Source: SIG653 sp964509125 | GTDB taxonomy: Bacteria; Bacillota; Clostridia; Oscillospirales; CAG-382 | Assembly: GCA_964509125.1 (NCBI GenBank) | Contig: CAZDVZ010000003.1 | Span: forward strand, 1-64,000 | Reading direction: 5' to 3' | DNA: 64,000 nt | Shown here: one piece after another, positions 1-7,920 of the stretch | How the letters are laid out: each line of letters begins with the position of its first letter | Numbering within the stretch: position 1 is the first letter of the stretch | The notes under the pieces: generated by a model | Told to the model about the DNA's origin: nothing | Databases searched by the model: none | Seen by the model: only the letters and a program-made list of their open reading frames with translations | Translations under genes and position numbers: made by a program

Positions 1-55
1 AAATCGTGTAACCGTCAAAAGCGGTTCGAGAGTTCGAATCTCTCCTTCTCCGCCA
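1..55 (+). tRNA. tRNA-Ser, 3' part (probably GCU anticodon)
   Basis: The window opens inside a tRNA, at about nucleotide 37. Visible are the 3' side of the anticodon stem (ATCGT), a long variable arm (about 20 nt) typical of class II tRNAs, a T-arm with stem GAGAG/CTCTC around TTCGAAT, the 3' acceptor strand CTTCTCC, discriminator G and an encoded CCA at 53-55. The long variable arm plus this acceptor strand fit tRNA-Ser. The anticodon lies outside the window; the GCU call rests on the AA-ATCGT that follows it and is inference. A tRNA-Ser upstream of the SRP RNA gene and dnaX is also the Bacillus subtilis order. Confidence 0.85.
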
Positions 56-60
56 GAAAA

Positions 61-96
61 AGAGGATGATTTTGATGCAAAATCATCCTCTTTTTT
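61..96 (+). terminator. Rho-independent terminator of tRNA-Ser
   Basis: A perfect 13-bp stem (61-73 with 79-91) closes a 5-nt loop and runs into a T tract at 91-96. It sits a few bases after the tRNA CCA end. Nothing recognisable lies between it and the phosphatase gene at 275. Confidence 0.85.
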
Positions 97-274
97 AAAC
101 CTGATCCGCCCTTTCAGATAGTATAAATCGTATTTACAAAGGGACGATGTATGCATAAATTCCGGTTGAATCAATTTTCGAAAGCAGAGGAAGACTTTCT
201 TTTGCTATTATATTAAACGCCTTAAAAGAATTAGGAAAAAATCAAATTTATATTCATAGCTCAGGAGGCAACTT

Positions 275-1033
275 ATGATAATTGAAGCCGCATGTTGTTG
301 TAACACGGGGAGAGTTCGCGGAAACAACGAGGACAATTTATTTTTCAATGGTTTTTATCTCAATAAAGACAACAATGGATTGGAAATTACGAAAACGGGA
401 AAATTTGACGTAGAATCAGATCCTCTTTTCTGCGTGTTTGACGGAATGGGCGGAGAAGAAGCGGGAGAAGTTGCGTCATATATCGGAGCGAAATCCACAG
501 GGGAATATGTCGCCAAAGAAGGCAAAGCATCTCTTTCAACAGAAGGAGGAAGTGAAGAATGGTGCACCCACATGAATTTGGCGGTTTTTGAAGGCTCAAG
601 GGGAATTTCGCCGGGAAGAATGGGGTCAACATACGTTTCCTTGTTTTTTAGCGGAAAAAACGCCTATATCAGCAACGTGGGAGACAGCAGCGCCTTTCTT
701 ATTACCGAGGGCGGGCTTGCAAAGCTCTCTACCGATCATGTGGAAAAGCTTCCTCCATCAATGCAAAAACACAAAGCGCGTCTTACTCAGTGCTTGGGAG
801 CAGATCCCGAAGAGCTTAGAGTAGTTCCCTCTACAGCTTCCCACCCACTAAAAAAGGGAGACTGTTATCTCCTTTGCAGTGACGGACTTACGGATATGGT
901 CTCGGAAGAAAGTATTATGAAAACCGTACACAGCCACGCAAGCACAAAGAAAGCAGCTGAGTCTCTCATTGATTTAGCATTAAAAAATGGCGGCAAAGAT
1001 AATGTTTCTGTTGTTCTTTGCAAGATAAAATAG
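275..1033 (+). CDS. PP2C-family Ser/Thr protein phosphatase
   Basis: A 252-residue cytosolic metal-dependent phosphatase of the PP2C (PPM) family, which removes phosphate from Ser/Thr residues set by Hanks-type kinases. PP2C motifs appear in order: RGNNEDN near the N-terminus, FDGMGGEEAGE (metal-binding Asp and Gly) around residue 55, GDSSAFL in the middle, SDGLTDMV near 205, and KDNVSVVL at the C-terminus (Asp-Asn metal ligand). The length matches PrpC/Stp proteins. The start is supported by CAGGAGG seven bases upstream. In many Firmicutes this phosphatase sits beside its kinase (prpC-prkC). Here it stands alone, but a kinase (56285-58864), a kinase-like protein (41033-42635) and IreB (51056) occur elsewhere in the window and are plausible partners. 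The pairing is inference. Confidence 0.9.
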   Translation: MIIEAACCCNTGRVRGNNEDNLFFNGFYLNKDNNGLEITKTGKFDVESDPLFCVFDGMGGEEAGEVASYIGAKSTGEYVAKEGKASLSTEGGSEEWCTHMNLAVFEGSRGISPGRMGSTYVSLFFSGKNAYISNVGDSSAFLITEGGLAKLSTDHVEKLPPSMQKHKARLTQCLGADPEELRVVPSTASHPLKKGDCYLLCSDGLTDMVSEESIMKTVHSHASTKKAAESLIDLALKNGGKDNVSVVLCKIK

Positions 1034-1059
1034 GGCAAAAATAATTTTCAAAAAAGCTA

Positions 1060-1088
1060 TTGCATTTTTTCACACAATATGATACAAT
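1060..1088 (+). promoter_or_regulatory. Sigma-A-type promoter of the SRP RNA gene
   Basis: TTGCAT at 1060-1065 and TACAAT at 1083-1088 are separated by exactly 17 bp. The predicted start site, about 7 bp downstream, coincides with the beginning of the SRP RNA fold. Confidence 0.7.
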
Positions 1089-1094
1089 GTACTC

Positions 1095-1410
1095 TGCAAA
1101 GAGTCAAGGTTTGAAGCATGGCCGTACTAACCGGGGAGTTAGCGGCGCCTTGTTGCCTGCAATCCGCTACAGCAGGGGTGATATGCTTTCGTGAGGGTTT
1201 GGCTGTGTGGCTGCGCCTATTCCAAAAGCGTTGATGAATGGGTCTTGCGCGATCGAAAGCTGTGAACCATGTCAGGTGGGGGACCAAGCAGCATTAAGCA
1301 GTGTCTTCGATGTGTTGTAAGGTCGCCTGTTCGGAGCCCGAGGTTAGGTTTCCGCACGTGGTACAAGTTCGAAGAAAGCTGTACGGTCATGCTTTGAACC
1401 TTGGCTCTAT
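1095..1410 (+). ncRNA. ffs: Signal recognition particle RNA (long, Alu-containing form)
   Basis: The RNA scaffold of the signal recognition particle, which binds Ffh and pauses translation of membrane and secreted proteins. The terminal helix is formed by 1101-1125 and 1383-1407, which pair over about 25 bp with some G-U pairs. An Alu domain follows the 5' end: CCGGGGAGTTAGCGG and the CTGCAATCCGCTA block closely resemble B. subtilis scRNA. The Ffh-binding domain IV carries AACCATGTCAGG, a GGGA tetraloop (GNRA class) flanked by TGG/CCA, then AAGCAGCATTAAG. A length of about 310 nt fits the Gram-positive long form. The position directly before dnaX is conserved in Firmicutes. Exact ends are approximate. 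Confidence 0.95.
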
Positions 1411-1431
1411 TAATTTATCCGGGTGATTTTT

Positions 1432-2751
1432 ATGTATCAAGCGTTATACAGAAAATGGCGTCCGTCCACCTTTGACGAGATGTGCGGACAAGCTCACATA
1501 ATAGATATATTAAAGCGCCAGTGCGAAACAGGGAAAGTTTCTCATGCATACCTTTTTTGCGGGACAAGAGGAACAGGCAAAACTTCCGCGGCAAAAATTC
1601 TTGCCAAAGCGGCTAATTGCCTTTCGCCCATAAACGGAAATCCTTGCGAAAAATGTCAAAACTGCATGGATATTGCAGCAGGAAATGTTACGGATATTTT
1701 AGAGATCGATGCCGCAAGCAACAACGGCGTTGATAATATTCGTGACTTAAGGGATCAGGTGCTTTTTCCCCCCGCCTATTTAAAAAAACGTGTTTATATT
1801 ATAGACGAAGTTCATATGCTATCTTCAGGTGCGTTCAATGCGTTACTCAAAACCTTGGAAGAACCGCCCGAATATGTGATTTTTATTTTAGCAACAACAG
1901 AACTTCACAAAATACCGCCAACCATTCTTTCACGTTGTCAGCGGTTTGAATTTAGAAACATTTCAGCACGTGAGATTAAGGACAGGCTTTTACACGTGGC
2001 GAAAGAAGAAAACATCCCGCTTTCCTCCCCCGCCGCACAGCTTATTGCAAATTTGGCAGACGGTGCAATGCGTGACGGACTCAGCCTTTTGGAAAGCTGT
2101 GTATCTGCAAATGCGGATGGCGAAATAACAGAAGATGCGGTAACAAAACTTTTGGGCATCTCCGACAACGAAACCGCGCTTTCCCTTTTTGAAAAATTAA
2201 AAGAAAATAATGTGGCGGAAGCAATAAAAATTATAGATGAAGTAAACGCCTCCGCCGTTGACCTTGTAACCTTTTTAGAAGACCTTGCTTATCTCGCCAG
2301 GGATATGATCGTTACCAAGCTGGGAAATTACGGGTCACTAAACGAAAGATTTGTATATTCCGAAAAGGGAAAAGAAAAACTGAAAGTTCTTTCAGAGTCT
2401 TTTTCCACAGAAACGCTTTTCAGATATGCAGATATTTTAGACGGCGCACAAAGCAAAATTTCAAGGCTTGCCCTTAATAAACGTCTTATGGCGGAAATGG
2501 CCATTATCAAATTGTGCAGCCCGCCTCCGATTTCGGAAGGCGCTATCATGGATAGAAATATTTTAGATCGTCTCGACCGCTTAGAAACAAAAGTTTCACT
2601 TTTGGAAAAAGGGATTTCTTATAAAAAAGAGGCGGAGCCGCAAAGCCAACCTCAAGTTTCCTCTCCCAAAACATCACCTCAAAAAAAGGTTTCCGAGTCT
2701 GCAGGGGGAAGCGTGCCTTATAGCGACTTACTTGATTTTTTAAACGATTAA
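1432..2751 (+). CDS. dnaX: DNA polymerase III subunit gamma/tau
   Basis: Clamp-loader ATPase that loads the beta sliding clamp and organises the replisome. The AAA+ part is complete: MYQALYRKWRP start, Walker A GTRGTGKTS (about residues 44-52), a Cys4 zinc module (CLSPINGNPCEKCQNC), Walker B/DEVHML, and the SRC sensor motif in ILSRCQRFEF. An in-frame GTG at 1423 would add three residues, but ATG 1432 opens the family-typical MYQALYRKWRP and has GGGTGA upstream. At 439 residues it is shorter than usual tau proteins (B. subtilis about 560). It ends soon after a Ser/Pro/Lys linker and has the short C-terminus SGGSVPYSDLLDFLND, so the long tau tail is largely missing. Confidence 0.95.
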   Translation: MYQALYRKWRPSTFDEMCGQAHIIDILKRQCETGKVSHAYLFCGTRGTGKTSAAKILAKAANCLSPINGNPCEKCQNCMDIAAGNVTDILEIDAASNNGVDNIRDLRDQVLFPPAYLKKRVYIIDEVHMLSSGAFNALLKTLEEPPEYVIFILATTELHKIPPTILSRCQRFEFRNISAREIKDRLLHVAKEENIPLSSPAAQLIANLADGAMRDGLSLLESCVSANADGEITEDAVTKLLGISDNETALSLFEKLKENNVAEAIKIIDEVNASAVDLVTFLEDLAYLARDMIVTKLGNYGSLNERFVYSEKGKEKLKVLSESFSTETLFRYADILDGAQSKISRLALNKRLMAEMAIIKLCSPPPISEGAIMDRNILDRLDRLETKVSLLEKGISYKKEAEPQSQPQVSSPKTSPQKKVSESAGGSVPYSDLLDFLND

Positions 2752-2791
2752 CATACATCACTTAATTAACTTAAGAAAGGATCTTTAAAAC

Positions 2792-3139
2792 ATGAAAGCA
2801 AGATTACCTCAAGGAATGGGCGGAGGCCCTCAAAATATGAATCAAGTTATACGTCAAGCTCAAAAAATGCGCGAAGAAGCCGAAACTCTTCAAGCAGAAC
2901 TTGACGAAAGAGAATATGATGTTTCTGCAGGCGGCGGAATGGTTACTGTAAAGATCAAAGGAACTAAAGAAATTTTAAACATAACAATATCACCCGAAGT
3001 TATCGATCCCGATGATCCCGAAACACTTCAGGATATTTTAGTTGCCGCCGTTAACGAAGCCATTCGCAAGGTAGAAGATACCAACGCTGCCGAAATGGAA
3101 AAAGTTACAGGCTCTCTTAACATTCCCGGTTTATTTTAA
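2792..3139 (+). CDS. YbaB/EbfC family nucleoid-associated protein
   Basis: A small (115 residues) dimeric DNA-binding protein of the YbaB/EbfC family, associated with the nucleoid. Family hallmarks are the Gly/Met-rich N-terminus (GMGGGPQNMNQVIRQAQKM), the helix LQAELDEREYDVSAGGGMVTVKIKG, and the C-terminal ISPEVIDPDDPETLQDILVAAVNEA segment. AGAAAGGA lies 11 bases before the ATG. It sits 40 bp after dnaX and 29 bp before recR; this trio is a classic conserved operon linking clamp loading with recombinational repair. Confidence 0.95.
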   Translation: MKARLPQGMGGGPQNMNQVIRQAQKMREEAETLQAELDEREYDVSAGGGMVTVKIKGTKEILNITISPEVIDPDDPETLQDILVAAVNEAIRKVEDTNAAEMEKVTGSLNIPGLF

Positions 3140-3168
3140 TTATTATAGATTCACAGGCAAGGTGAAAC

Positions 3169-3765
3169 ATGAGCTCATTAACTCCTTCTCTTGAACGTCT
3201 GGCAGGTGCTATAGCTTCCTTCCCCGGAATCGGTCGAAAAAGCGCTTCACGCATTGCTTATCATATACTGAATATGACAGATGCAGAAGCATCGGAGCTT
3301 GTAAATGCAATTAACGGTGCGCGAGTTTCAATATTGCGTTGCAAAAAATGTCAAAATCTAAGCGAAACGGAGATCTGCCCTATTTGCGCAGACGCCAAAA
3401 GAGACACTTCAACAATTTGCGTTGTAGAAGATGCCAAAGCCGCAGAAGTTATAGAATCGCTTCATGAATACAAAGGGTTATATCACGTGCTTCACGGTGT
3501 TATATCGCCCTTAGACGATATCGGGCCTGACGACATTTCCATAACAGAGCTGATATCTCGCATTGACGGCTCTGTAAAAGAAGTCATCTTGGCTACTAAT
3601 CCCAGCACGGAGGGTGAAGCCACCGCCATGTACATTAAAATGCTTCTCGCGCCATTCGGAGTTAAAGTAACAAGACTTGCATATGGACTCCCTGTGGGAG
3701 CTTCTCTTGAATTTGCCGATAGCGTAACATTACTTCGTGCCCTTGAAGGCAGAAGCGACATTTAA
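3169..3765 (+). CDS. recR: Recombination mediator RecR
   Basis: RecR forms a ring clamp and, with RecO (and RecF), loads RecA on gapped DNA. The 198-residue product has the helix-hairpin-helix N-terminus (LAGAIASFPGIGRKSASRIAYHIL), the Cys4 zinc finger CKKCQNLSETEICPIC (about residues 56-71), and a Toprim domain (ICVVEDAKAAEVIESLHEYKG to TNPSTEGEATAMYI). Length and order are standard for the family. It is the last gene of the dnaX operon and is followed by a shared bidirectional terminator. Confidence 0.96.
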   Translation: MSSLTPSLERLAGAIASFPGIGRKSASRIAYHILNMTDAEASELVNAINGARVSILRCKKCQNLSETEICPICADAKRDTSTICVVEDAKAAEVIESLHEYKGLYHVLHGVISPLDDIGPDDISITELISRIDGSVKEVILATNPSTEGEATAMYIKMLLAPFGVKVTRLAYGLPVGASLEFADSVTLLRALEGRSDI

Positions 3766-3776
3766 TTTTTACTTTT

Positions 3777-3830
3777 CAAAAAAGCGTAACGGACCAAGTA
3801 CAAAACCTCTGATCCGCTACGCTTTTTTAT
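3777..3830. terminator. Bidirectional terminator between recR and htrA
   Basis: An inverted repeat pairs about 16 bp of 3778-3794 with 3813-3828 with one mismatch. A-tracts on the left and T-tracts on the right let it act on both strands, as expected between convergent recR (+) and the HtrA gene (-). Confidence 0.75.
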
Positions 3831-3839
3831 GTTTAAATT

Positions 3840-4997
3840 TTATTTTCCAACCTCACCTACTATGAGAACAACATCAATGGAATTATTTTCTCTCCAGATC
3901 TCCAGCAAAAGCTGATCGCCCACAGCGCTTTCCTCAAGTATCTCCTCAAGTCTATCGGAAGTGGTAATAACTTCGCCATTTACAGAGTAAATATAATCTT
4001 TAGACTTAAGGCCTGCTTTTTCGCCGTTGCTTCCCGTATCCACACGGCTTATATAAACACCGATCCAATCTAAGCCATAATATTGGGCTTCACGCATACT
4101 TGTAATATCAATAGTTTGGAATCCTAAGGTGGGGCGTCCCGTAACATACCCATATTGGATTATATCATCAATAACAGGTCGAACCAAATGAGACGGAATG
4201 GCAAATCCAACGCCTTCCGCGTCATCGTCTCCTTCTTTTGCGGAAACTACGCCCACAAGGCAGCCCTGAGAATCAAACAAACCGCCACCCGAATTTCCGG
4301 AATTTAAAGATGCATCTGTTTGAATCATAGTTATTGTCTCATCGTTGATGATCACTGCTCTTGAAGGATAGCTCACGATTCCCATGCTTACAGAGCCGGG
4401 ATATTCTCCCAAGGCGTTGCCTACGGAGAAAACAAAATCACCGCGTCGAAGATCGGAAGAATCGCCAAACACAGCGGGAACAAGATTTTCATCCGGCTGT
4501 ATTTTAATAACCGCCAAGTCGGTTTTAGAATCCACGCCTATAACTTGCGAATCATATTCATTGTTGTTTGATAAAACAACCTTTATGTTTTCAGCTCCCT
4601 CAATGACATGATAATTTGTAACGATATATCCGTTATCGGAAACTATAACACCGCTTCCGCTTTCTTCTACGACATAATTGCCGTAAAATCCGCCCGAATA
4701 ACTGCTGGTAACGCTTATGGAAACAACACTGTCCGAAACCTTCTCCACGGAATCCGCAAGTCCATACCTCGCATACTCTCCGGGATCTTTATAAATTTGA
4801 GAAATTGCCTGAGAAACTTCTTCGGTCGAATCAGCTTTTTCTTCGGATTGATCTGTACTTTCAATCTCCGACAAGGCTTCCGATTGAAAAACAGATGGAT
4901 CATTAACCTCAAAAGAAGTATCGCTGTCCACGCAGGCACTTAAAATTATCAACAACGCCAAAGATGTCATAAATGATAACCTGACTTTTCTCTTCAT
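3840..4997 (-). CDS. HtrA/DegP-like membrane-anchored serine protease with PDZ domain
   Basis: An extracytoplasmic quality-control protease. The N-terminus MKRKVRLSFMTSLALLIILSAC ends in a lipobox (LSAC), so it is predicted to be a lipoprotein facing outward, whereas most HtrA proteins have a plain transmembrane anchor. After an Asp/Glu/Ser-rich linker comes a trypsin-like domain with His in TNYHVIE, Asp in KTDLAVIKI and Ser in GNSGGGLFD (most relatives have GNSGGPL). A C-terminal PDZ domain includes VDTGSNGEKAGLKSKDYIYSVNG. An ATG six bases upstream (5003) abuts the GAGGAGG Shine-Dalgarno, so I chose the second ATG. It is the last gene of an operon with a response regulator and histidine kinase, as in CssRS- and CiaRH-linked HtrA systems. 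Confidence 0.9.
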   Translation of the reverse strand: MKRKVRLSFMTSLALLIILSACVDSDTSFEVNDPSVFQSEALSEIESTDQSEEKADSTEEVSQAISQIYKDPGEYARYGLADSVEKVSDSVVSISVTSSYSGGFYGNYVVEESGSGVIVSDNGYIVTNYHVIEGAENIKVVLSNNNEYDSQVIGVDSKTDLAVIKIQPDENLVPAVFGDSSDLRRGDFVFSVGNALGEYPGSVSMGIVSYPSRAVIINDETITMIQTDASLNSGNSGGGLFDSQGCLVGVVSAKEGDDDAEGVGFAIPSHLVRPVIDDIIQYGYVTGRPTLGFQTIDITSMREAQYYGLDWIGVYISRVDTGSNGEKAGLKSKDYIYSVNGEVITTSDRLEEILEESAVGDQLLLEIWRENNSIDVVLIVGEVGK

Positions 4998-5013
4998 AAA
5001 CATCCTCCTCTAA

Positions 5014-6312
5014 CTATTTATTCATTTCGGATTCTCTCGCAAATTTGAGAGAAAACACAGTTCCGGATGAATCACTGACAACAGATATTTTGCTTCCGTG
5101 ATTGGTTGCAATGGTTTGGGCTATGGAAAGTCCCAACCCATATCCACCTTCTTTTCTCGAACGGGATGCGCTTGATCTGTAAAACCTTTCAAAAAGGTGT
5201 GGAATATCTTGTTTCGGAATGGGTTCTCCCGTGTTTTTAAACGAAAGTTGACATTTGCCGCCCAATGATTTAAGAGACACTGTGATCTCGCCGTTTTCAT
5301 CCGAGTATTTGCAAGCGTTATCAAGAAATATACCTATAAGCTGCTTTAGCTCGGAAACATCGCCCTTTATAAATATTCCTTCATCAATATCCTGATTTAA
5401 TGTTTTTCCTTTTTCATAACATTGAATTTCAAAATTCAAAAGTGATTCCGTCAATATCTCACTAAAGTCCACAACAGAACGTGAAGCAGATTTTGCACCA
5501 TCGTTTTCGTCCTCTGATCTGGCAAGATAAAGCATCCCCGAAAGCAGCTCCTTCATACGTTCCGACTCATTTTTTGTACATTCAAGCCACTTTCTGTGCT
5601 CAGGTTTTACATCCGAAGTATCTGACATCATAATATCTGTACTTGAAATAATCACCGTGAGAGGAGTTTTTAGTTCATGAGACGCATCGGCAACAAACTG
5701 CTTTTGACGAATCCAAGCTTTTTCAACAGGACGTATTGCTATATTGGCAAGAATGATGCTAACTATTAATACTAACATCCACGATATTCCAAAAATAATA
5801 TAAAACCCTTCGATGAAGTTTAAAATCGCTTCTTGCTCATACTCCATTTCAAGAAAAGACACATATGTGTTTCGCATACTCCGTGTTATATAAAATCTTA
5901 AATTCTCTTCCTCAAGTATTCCCGACTCAGCCCCCGTGCTGATGGCACTTCGTACATACCCTTGTAACAACGCCTTGTTTTCGCCGGTAAGAGTATAGCT
6001 GTAATTGTACACCGAAACCAAATTTCCCGAAGAATCTGTTTTAACACAAAATACGGACAAATGACTTTTTTCGTTAATATTCACCTCATCCTTGCCGGGA
6101 TTATCAAAAATGTTTTCAGAAGGTTTATGAAGACTACCTTGCTTTTCCACATCTTTTTCAGATATACTGACAAATGAGCTTAAGGCGTTCATGCTTTCTT
6201 GCTCTATATTTCTCTTAGCATTTATATACAGCGAAACAAAAAACACAGCAAGGACGATGGTTATCAAAATCAGATTTGTAAGAACAAATTTAATTTTTAA
6301 TTTGCGTAACAT
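5014..6312 (-). CDS. Two-component sensor histidine kinase
   Basis: A 432-residue membrane sensor kinase. One transmembrane helix lies near residues 10-28 and another near 170-192, enclosing an extracytoplasmic sensor of about 140 residues. The cytoplasmic part has the dimerisation/phosphoacceptor box FVADASHELKTPLTVI, N box FLDNACKYSDENGEI, and G boxes (GGYGLGLSIAQTIATNHG). This is the HPK1-like layout without an obvious separate PAS domain. It lies 14 bp after its cognate regulator and 16 bp before the HtrA gene. The linkage to HtrA suggests it senses envelope or secretion stress; that role is inferred from operon structure, since the sensor domain itself is not recognisable to me. Confidence 0.92.
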   Translation of the reverse strand: MLRKLKIKFVLTNLILITIVLAVFFVSLYINAKRNIEQESMNALSSFVSISEKDVEKQGSLHKPSENIFDNPGKDEVNINEKSHLSVFCVKTDSSGNLVSVYNYSYTLTGENKALLQGYVRSAISTGAESGILEEENLRFYITRSMRNTYVSFLEMEYEQEAILNFIEGFYIIFGISWMLVLIVSIILANIAIRPVEKAWIRQKQFVADASHELKTPLTVIISSTDIMMSDTSDVKPEHRKWLECTKNESERMKELLSGMLYLARSEDENDGAKSASRSVVDFSEILTESLLNFEIQCYEKGKTLNQDIDEGIFIKGDVSELKQLIGIFLDNACKYSDENGEITVSLKSLGGKCQLSFKNTGEPIPKQDIPHLFERFYRSSASRSRKEGGYGLGLSIAQTIATNHGSKISVVSDSSGTVFSLKFARESEMNK

Positions 6313-6326
6313 ACAAAATCCCGCCT

Positions 6327-7001
6327 TTATTGGTTTTTTTCAAGGTGGTAGCCTATTTTTCTAACAGTGGATATGGTAATTTCAGACTTCAAAAACAAAA
6401 GTTTTTTTCTGAGAAAACAAATATATACCTCCACATTGTTATCCTCCGCGTCGGAATCGTATCCCCAAACCTTAGTGAGAATATCCTCTTTCTGGACGAT
6501 GCTGTTGGGGTTGGACATTAAAAGCTTCATTATCTCAAACTCTTTATATCCCAACTTTACGCTTTTTTCGCCTTTGGAAAGCAAGCAAGTAGAAAGCCCC
6601 AAAGTGATATCTTCCACGGAAAGCTCGTTAACGACCACTTCGCCCTTTCGACGCGTTATGGCACGTATTCTTGCAAGTAATTCTTCTACCTCAAAAGGTT
6701 TTGTAAGATAATCGTCCGCGCCGCAATCCAGCCCTTTCACCTTATCGCCCAGACTGTCTCTGGCGGTGAGAAGCAAAATGGGGATTTCATTTTTTTCTTT
6801 TCTCAAACGGCGTACTACTTCGAATCCGTCCATTCCGGGAAGCATAAGATCAAGGAGCACCACATCATATATTCCGCTTTGTGCGTATTCAAAACCGTCT
6901 ACTCCGTTGTATACAACGTCGCATTGGTACTTATTTTTCTTCATTATTTGACAAATAACCTCTGCCAAGTTATGTTCGTCTTCAACAACAAGCACTCTCA
7001 T
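6327..7001 (-). CDS. OmpR/PhoB-family response regulator
   Basis: A 224-residue DNA-binding regulator. The receiver domain (1-115) has the acidic pair in VVEDEHN, phosphoacceptor Asp in DVVLLDLMLPGMDG, Thr in ILLLTARD and Lys in DDYLTKPFE. The C-terminal winged helix includes LGYKEFEIMKLLMSNPNSIVQKEDILTKVWGYDSDAEDNNVEVYICFLRKKL, typical of OmpR-type effectors. It is the first gene of the regulator-kinase-protease operon and is transcribed from a consensus promoter at 7069-7097. Candidate binding sites (TTTAAG repeats) lie in the divergent promoter region. Confidence 0.94.
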   Translation of the reverse strand: MRVLVVEDEHNLAEVICQIMKKNKYQCDVVYNGVDGFEYAQSGIYDVVLLDLMLPGMDGFEVVRRLRKEKNEIPILLLTARDSLGDKVKGLDCGADDYLTKPFEVEELLARIRAITRRKGEVVVNELSVEDITLGLSTCLLSKGEKSVKLGYKEFEIMKLLMSNPNSIVQKEDILTKVWGYDSDAEDNNVEVYICFLRKKLLFLKSEITISTVRKIGYHLEKNQ

Positions 7002-7068
7002 TTACTCTGCTCCCTTCTCTCTTCTTTAATTTGAAGAGTAACACCCATAACTGAAATAAACCTTAAAC

Positions 7069-7097
7069 ATAATAACGTATAATTTCCCCATTGTCAA
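7069..7097 (-). promoter_or_regulatory. Promoter of the two-component/HtrA operon
   Basis: On the minus strand TTGACA (7092-7097) and TATTAT (7069-7074) are 17 bp apart. A single TTTAAG lies just downstream of the -10, which could allow autoregulation by the encoded regulator. Confidence 0.65.
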
Positions 7098-7120
7098 CAT
7101 TTTTTTATTTTAGTTCCAAC

Positions 7121-7152
7121 TTTAAGTTTAAGTTAAGGTTAAAATGTATAAT
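7121..7152 (+). promoter_or_regulatory. Activator-type promoter with TTAAG direct repeats before the VTC gene
   Basis: TTTAAG (7121-7126) and GTTAAG (7132-7137) are separated by 5 bp, and an overlapping TTTAAG lies at 7127-7132. They sit where a -35 box would be, upstream of a perfect TATAAT at 7147-7152. No good -35 hexamer is present. An 11-bp-spaced direct repeat overlapping the -35 is the usual layout for activation by an OmpR-type regulator. It resembles the TTAAG-N5-TTAAG site known for CiaR. Control by the neighbouring regulator is inference. Confidence 0.5.
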
Positions 7153-7177
7153 TCTCTTTTGAAAGGAGATGCAAACT

Positions 7178-7900
7178 TTGGCAATTTTTACATTCAAACG
7201 ATATGAAAGAAAATATATTTTAACCAAAGAACAAGGTGATTTGCTTATGAATCTCCTTAAAGAGAAGATGAAGCCGGATAAATATTGCAGAGATGGCGGG
7301 TTTTATACCATCTACAACATATACTACGACACAGTGAATGAAGATGTTATCAGGATGTCCGCTTCAAAGCCGTATTACAAAGAAAAAATGAGGCTTCGCA
7401 CGTATTCTTTGACTGACCCTAATGCTCCGTATTTTCTCGAAATTAAAAAGAAGATAAACAAAGTTGTCAGCAAACGTCGTATCTCGCTCTCGCGAGAAGA
7501 TGGTGAATACTTCAATCGTGAAATGAAGCTCCCCGAAGGAACCGAAGGACAAATTGCTAACGAGCTTCAGTATTATCTTGACACATATCCAATCAAACCG
7601 AATGTATTTTTGAGATACGAAAGATATGCGCTTTTCGGAATCGAAGACTCTTCTTTAAGGGTAACTTTTGACCAAAACATTCTTGCAAGGAGAAAAGATC
7701 TTTCCTTCGCCGCAGGAGACGGTGGAGAATTTGTATTGCCTCCCGAAAATTATCTGATGGAGATCAAGTTTGAAAACGCCATGCCTCTTTGGTTATGCAA
7801 GGTGCTTTCAGATTTAAAAATCTACTCTACCAGCTTTTCCAAATACGGGAAAGAGTACCTTAAAAACTGTAGAAAAAGTCCTAAGAAGAACTTAAAATAG
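7178..7900 (+). CDS. VTC-domain protein (polyphosphate-polymerase-like)
   Basis: Cytosolic VTC domain, the fold that makes polyphosphate in yeast Vtc4. Features seen: FKRYERKYILTKEQ at the N-terminus, the basic tunnel motifs KMRLRTYS and FLEIKKKINKVVSKRRIS, FLRYERYALFG, RVTFDQNI, and the C-terminal EIKF plus SFSKYGKEYL. About 240 residues span the whole domain. An ATG at 7169 overlaps the Shine-Dalgarno AAAGGAG, so TTG 7178, nine bases downstream of it, is the better start. It is followed 20 bp later by a DUF4956 membrane protein, a pairing common in bacteria. Whether the bacterial enzyme makes polyphosphate here is unproven. Confidence 0.85.
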   Translation: MAIFTFKRYERKYILTKEQGDLLMNLLKEKMKPDKYCRDGGFYTIYNIYYDTVNEDVIRMSASKPYYKEKMRLRTYSLTDPNAPYFLEIKKKINKVVSKRRISLSREDGEYFNREMKLPEGTEGQIANELQYYLDTYPIKPNVFLRYERYALFGIEDSSLRVTFDQNILARRKDLSFAAGDGGEFVLPPENYLMEIKFENAMPLWLCKVLSDLKIYSTSFSKYGKEYLKNCRKSPKKNLK

Positions 7901-7920
7901 AAAAAGGAGTATTTTATATT

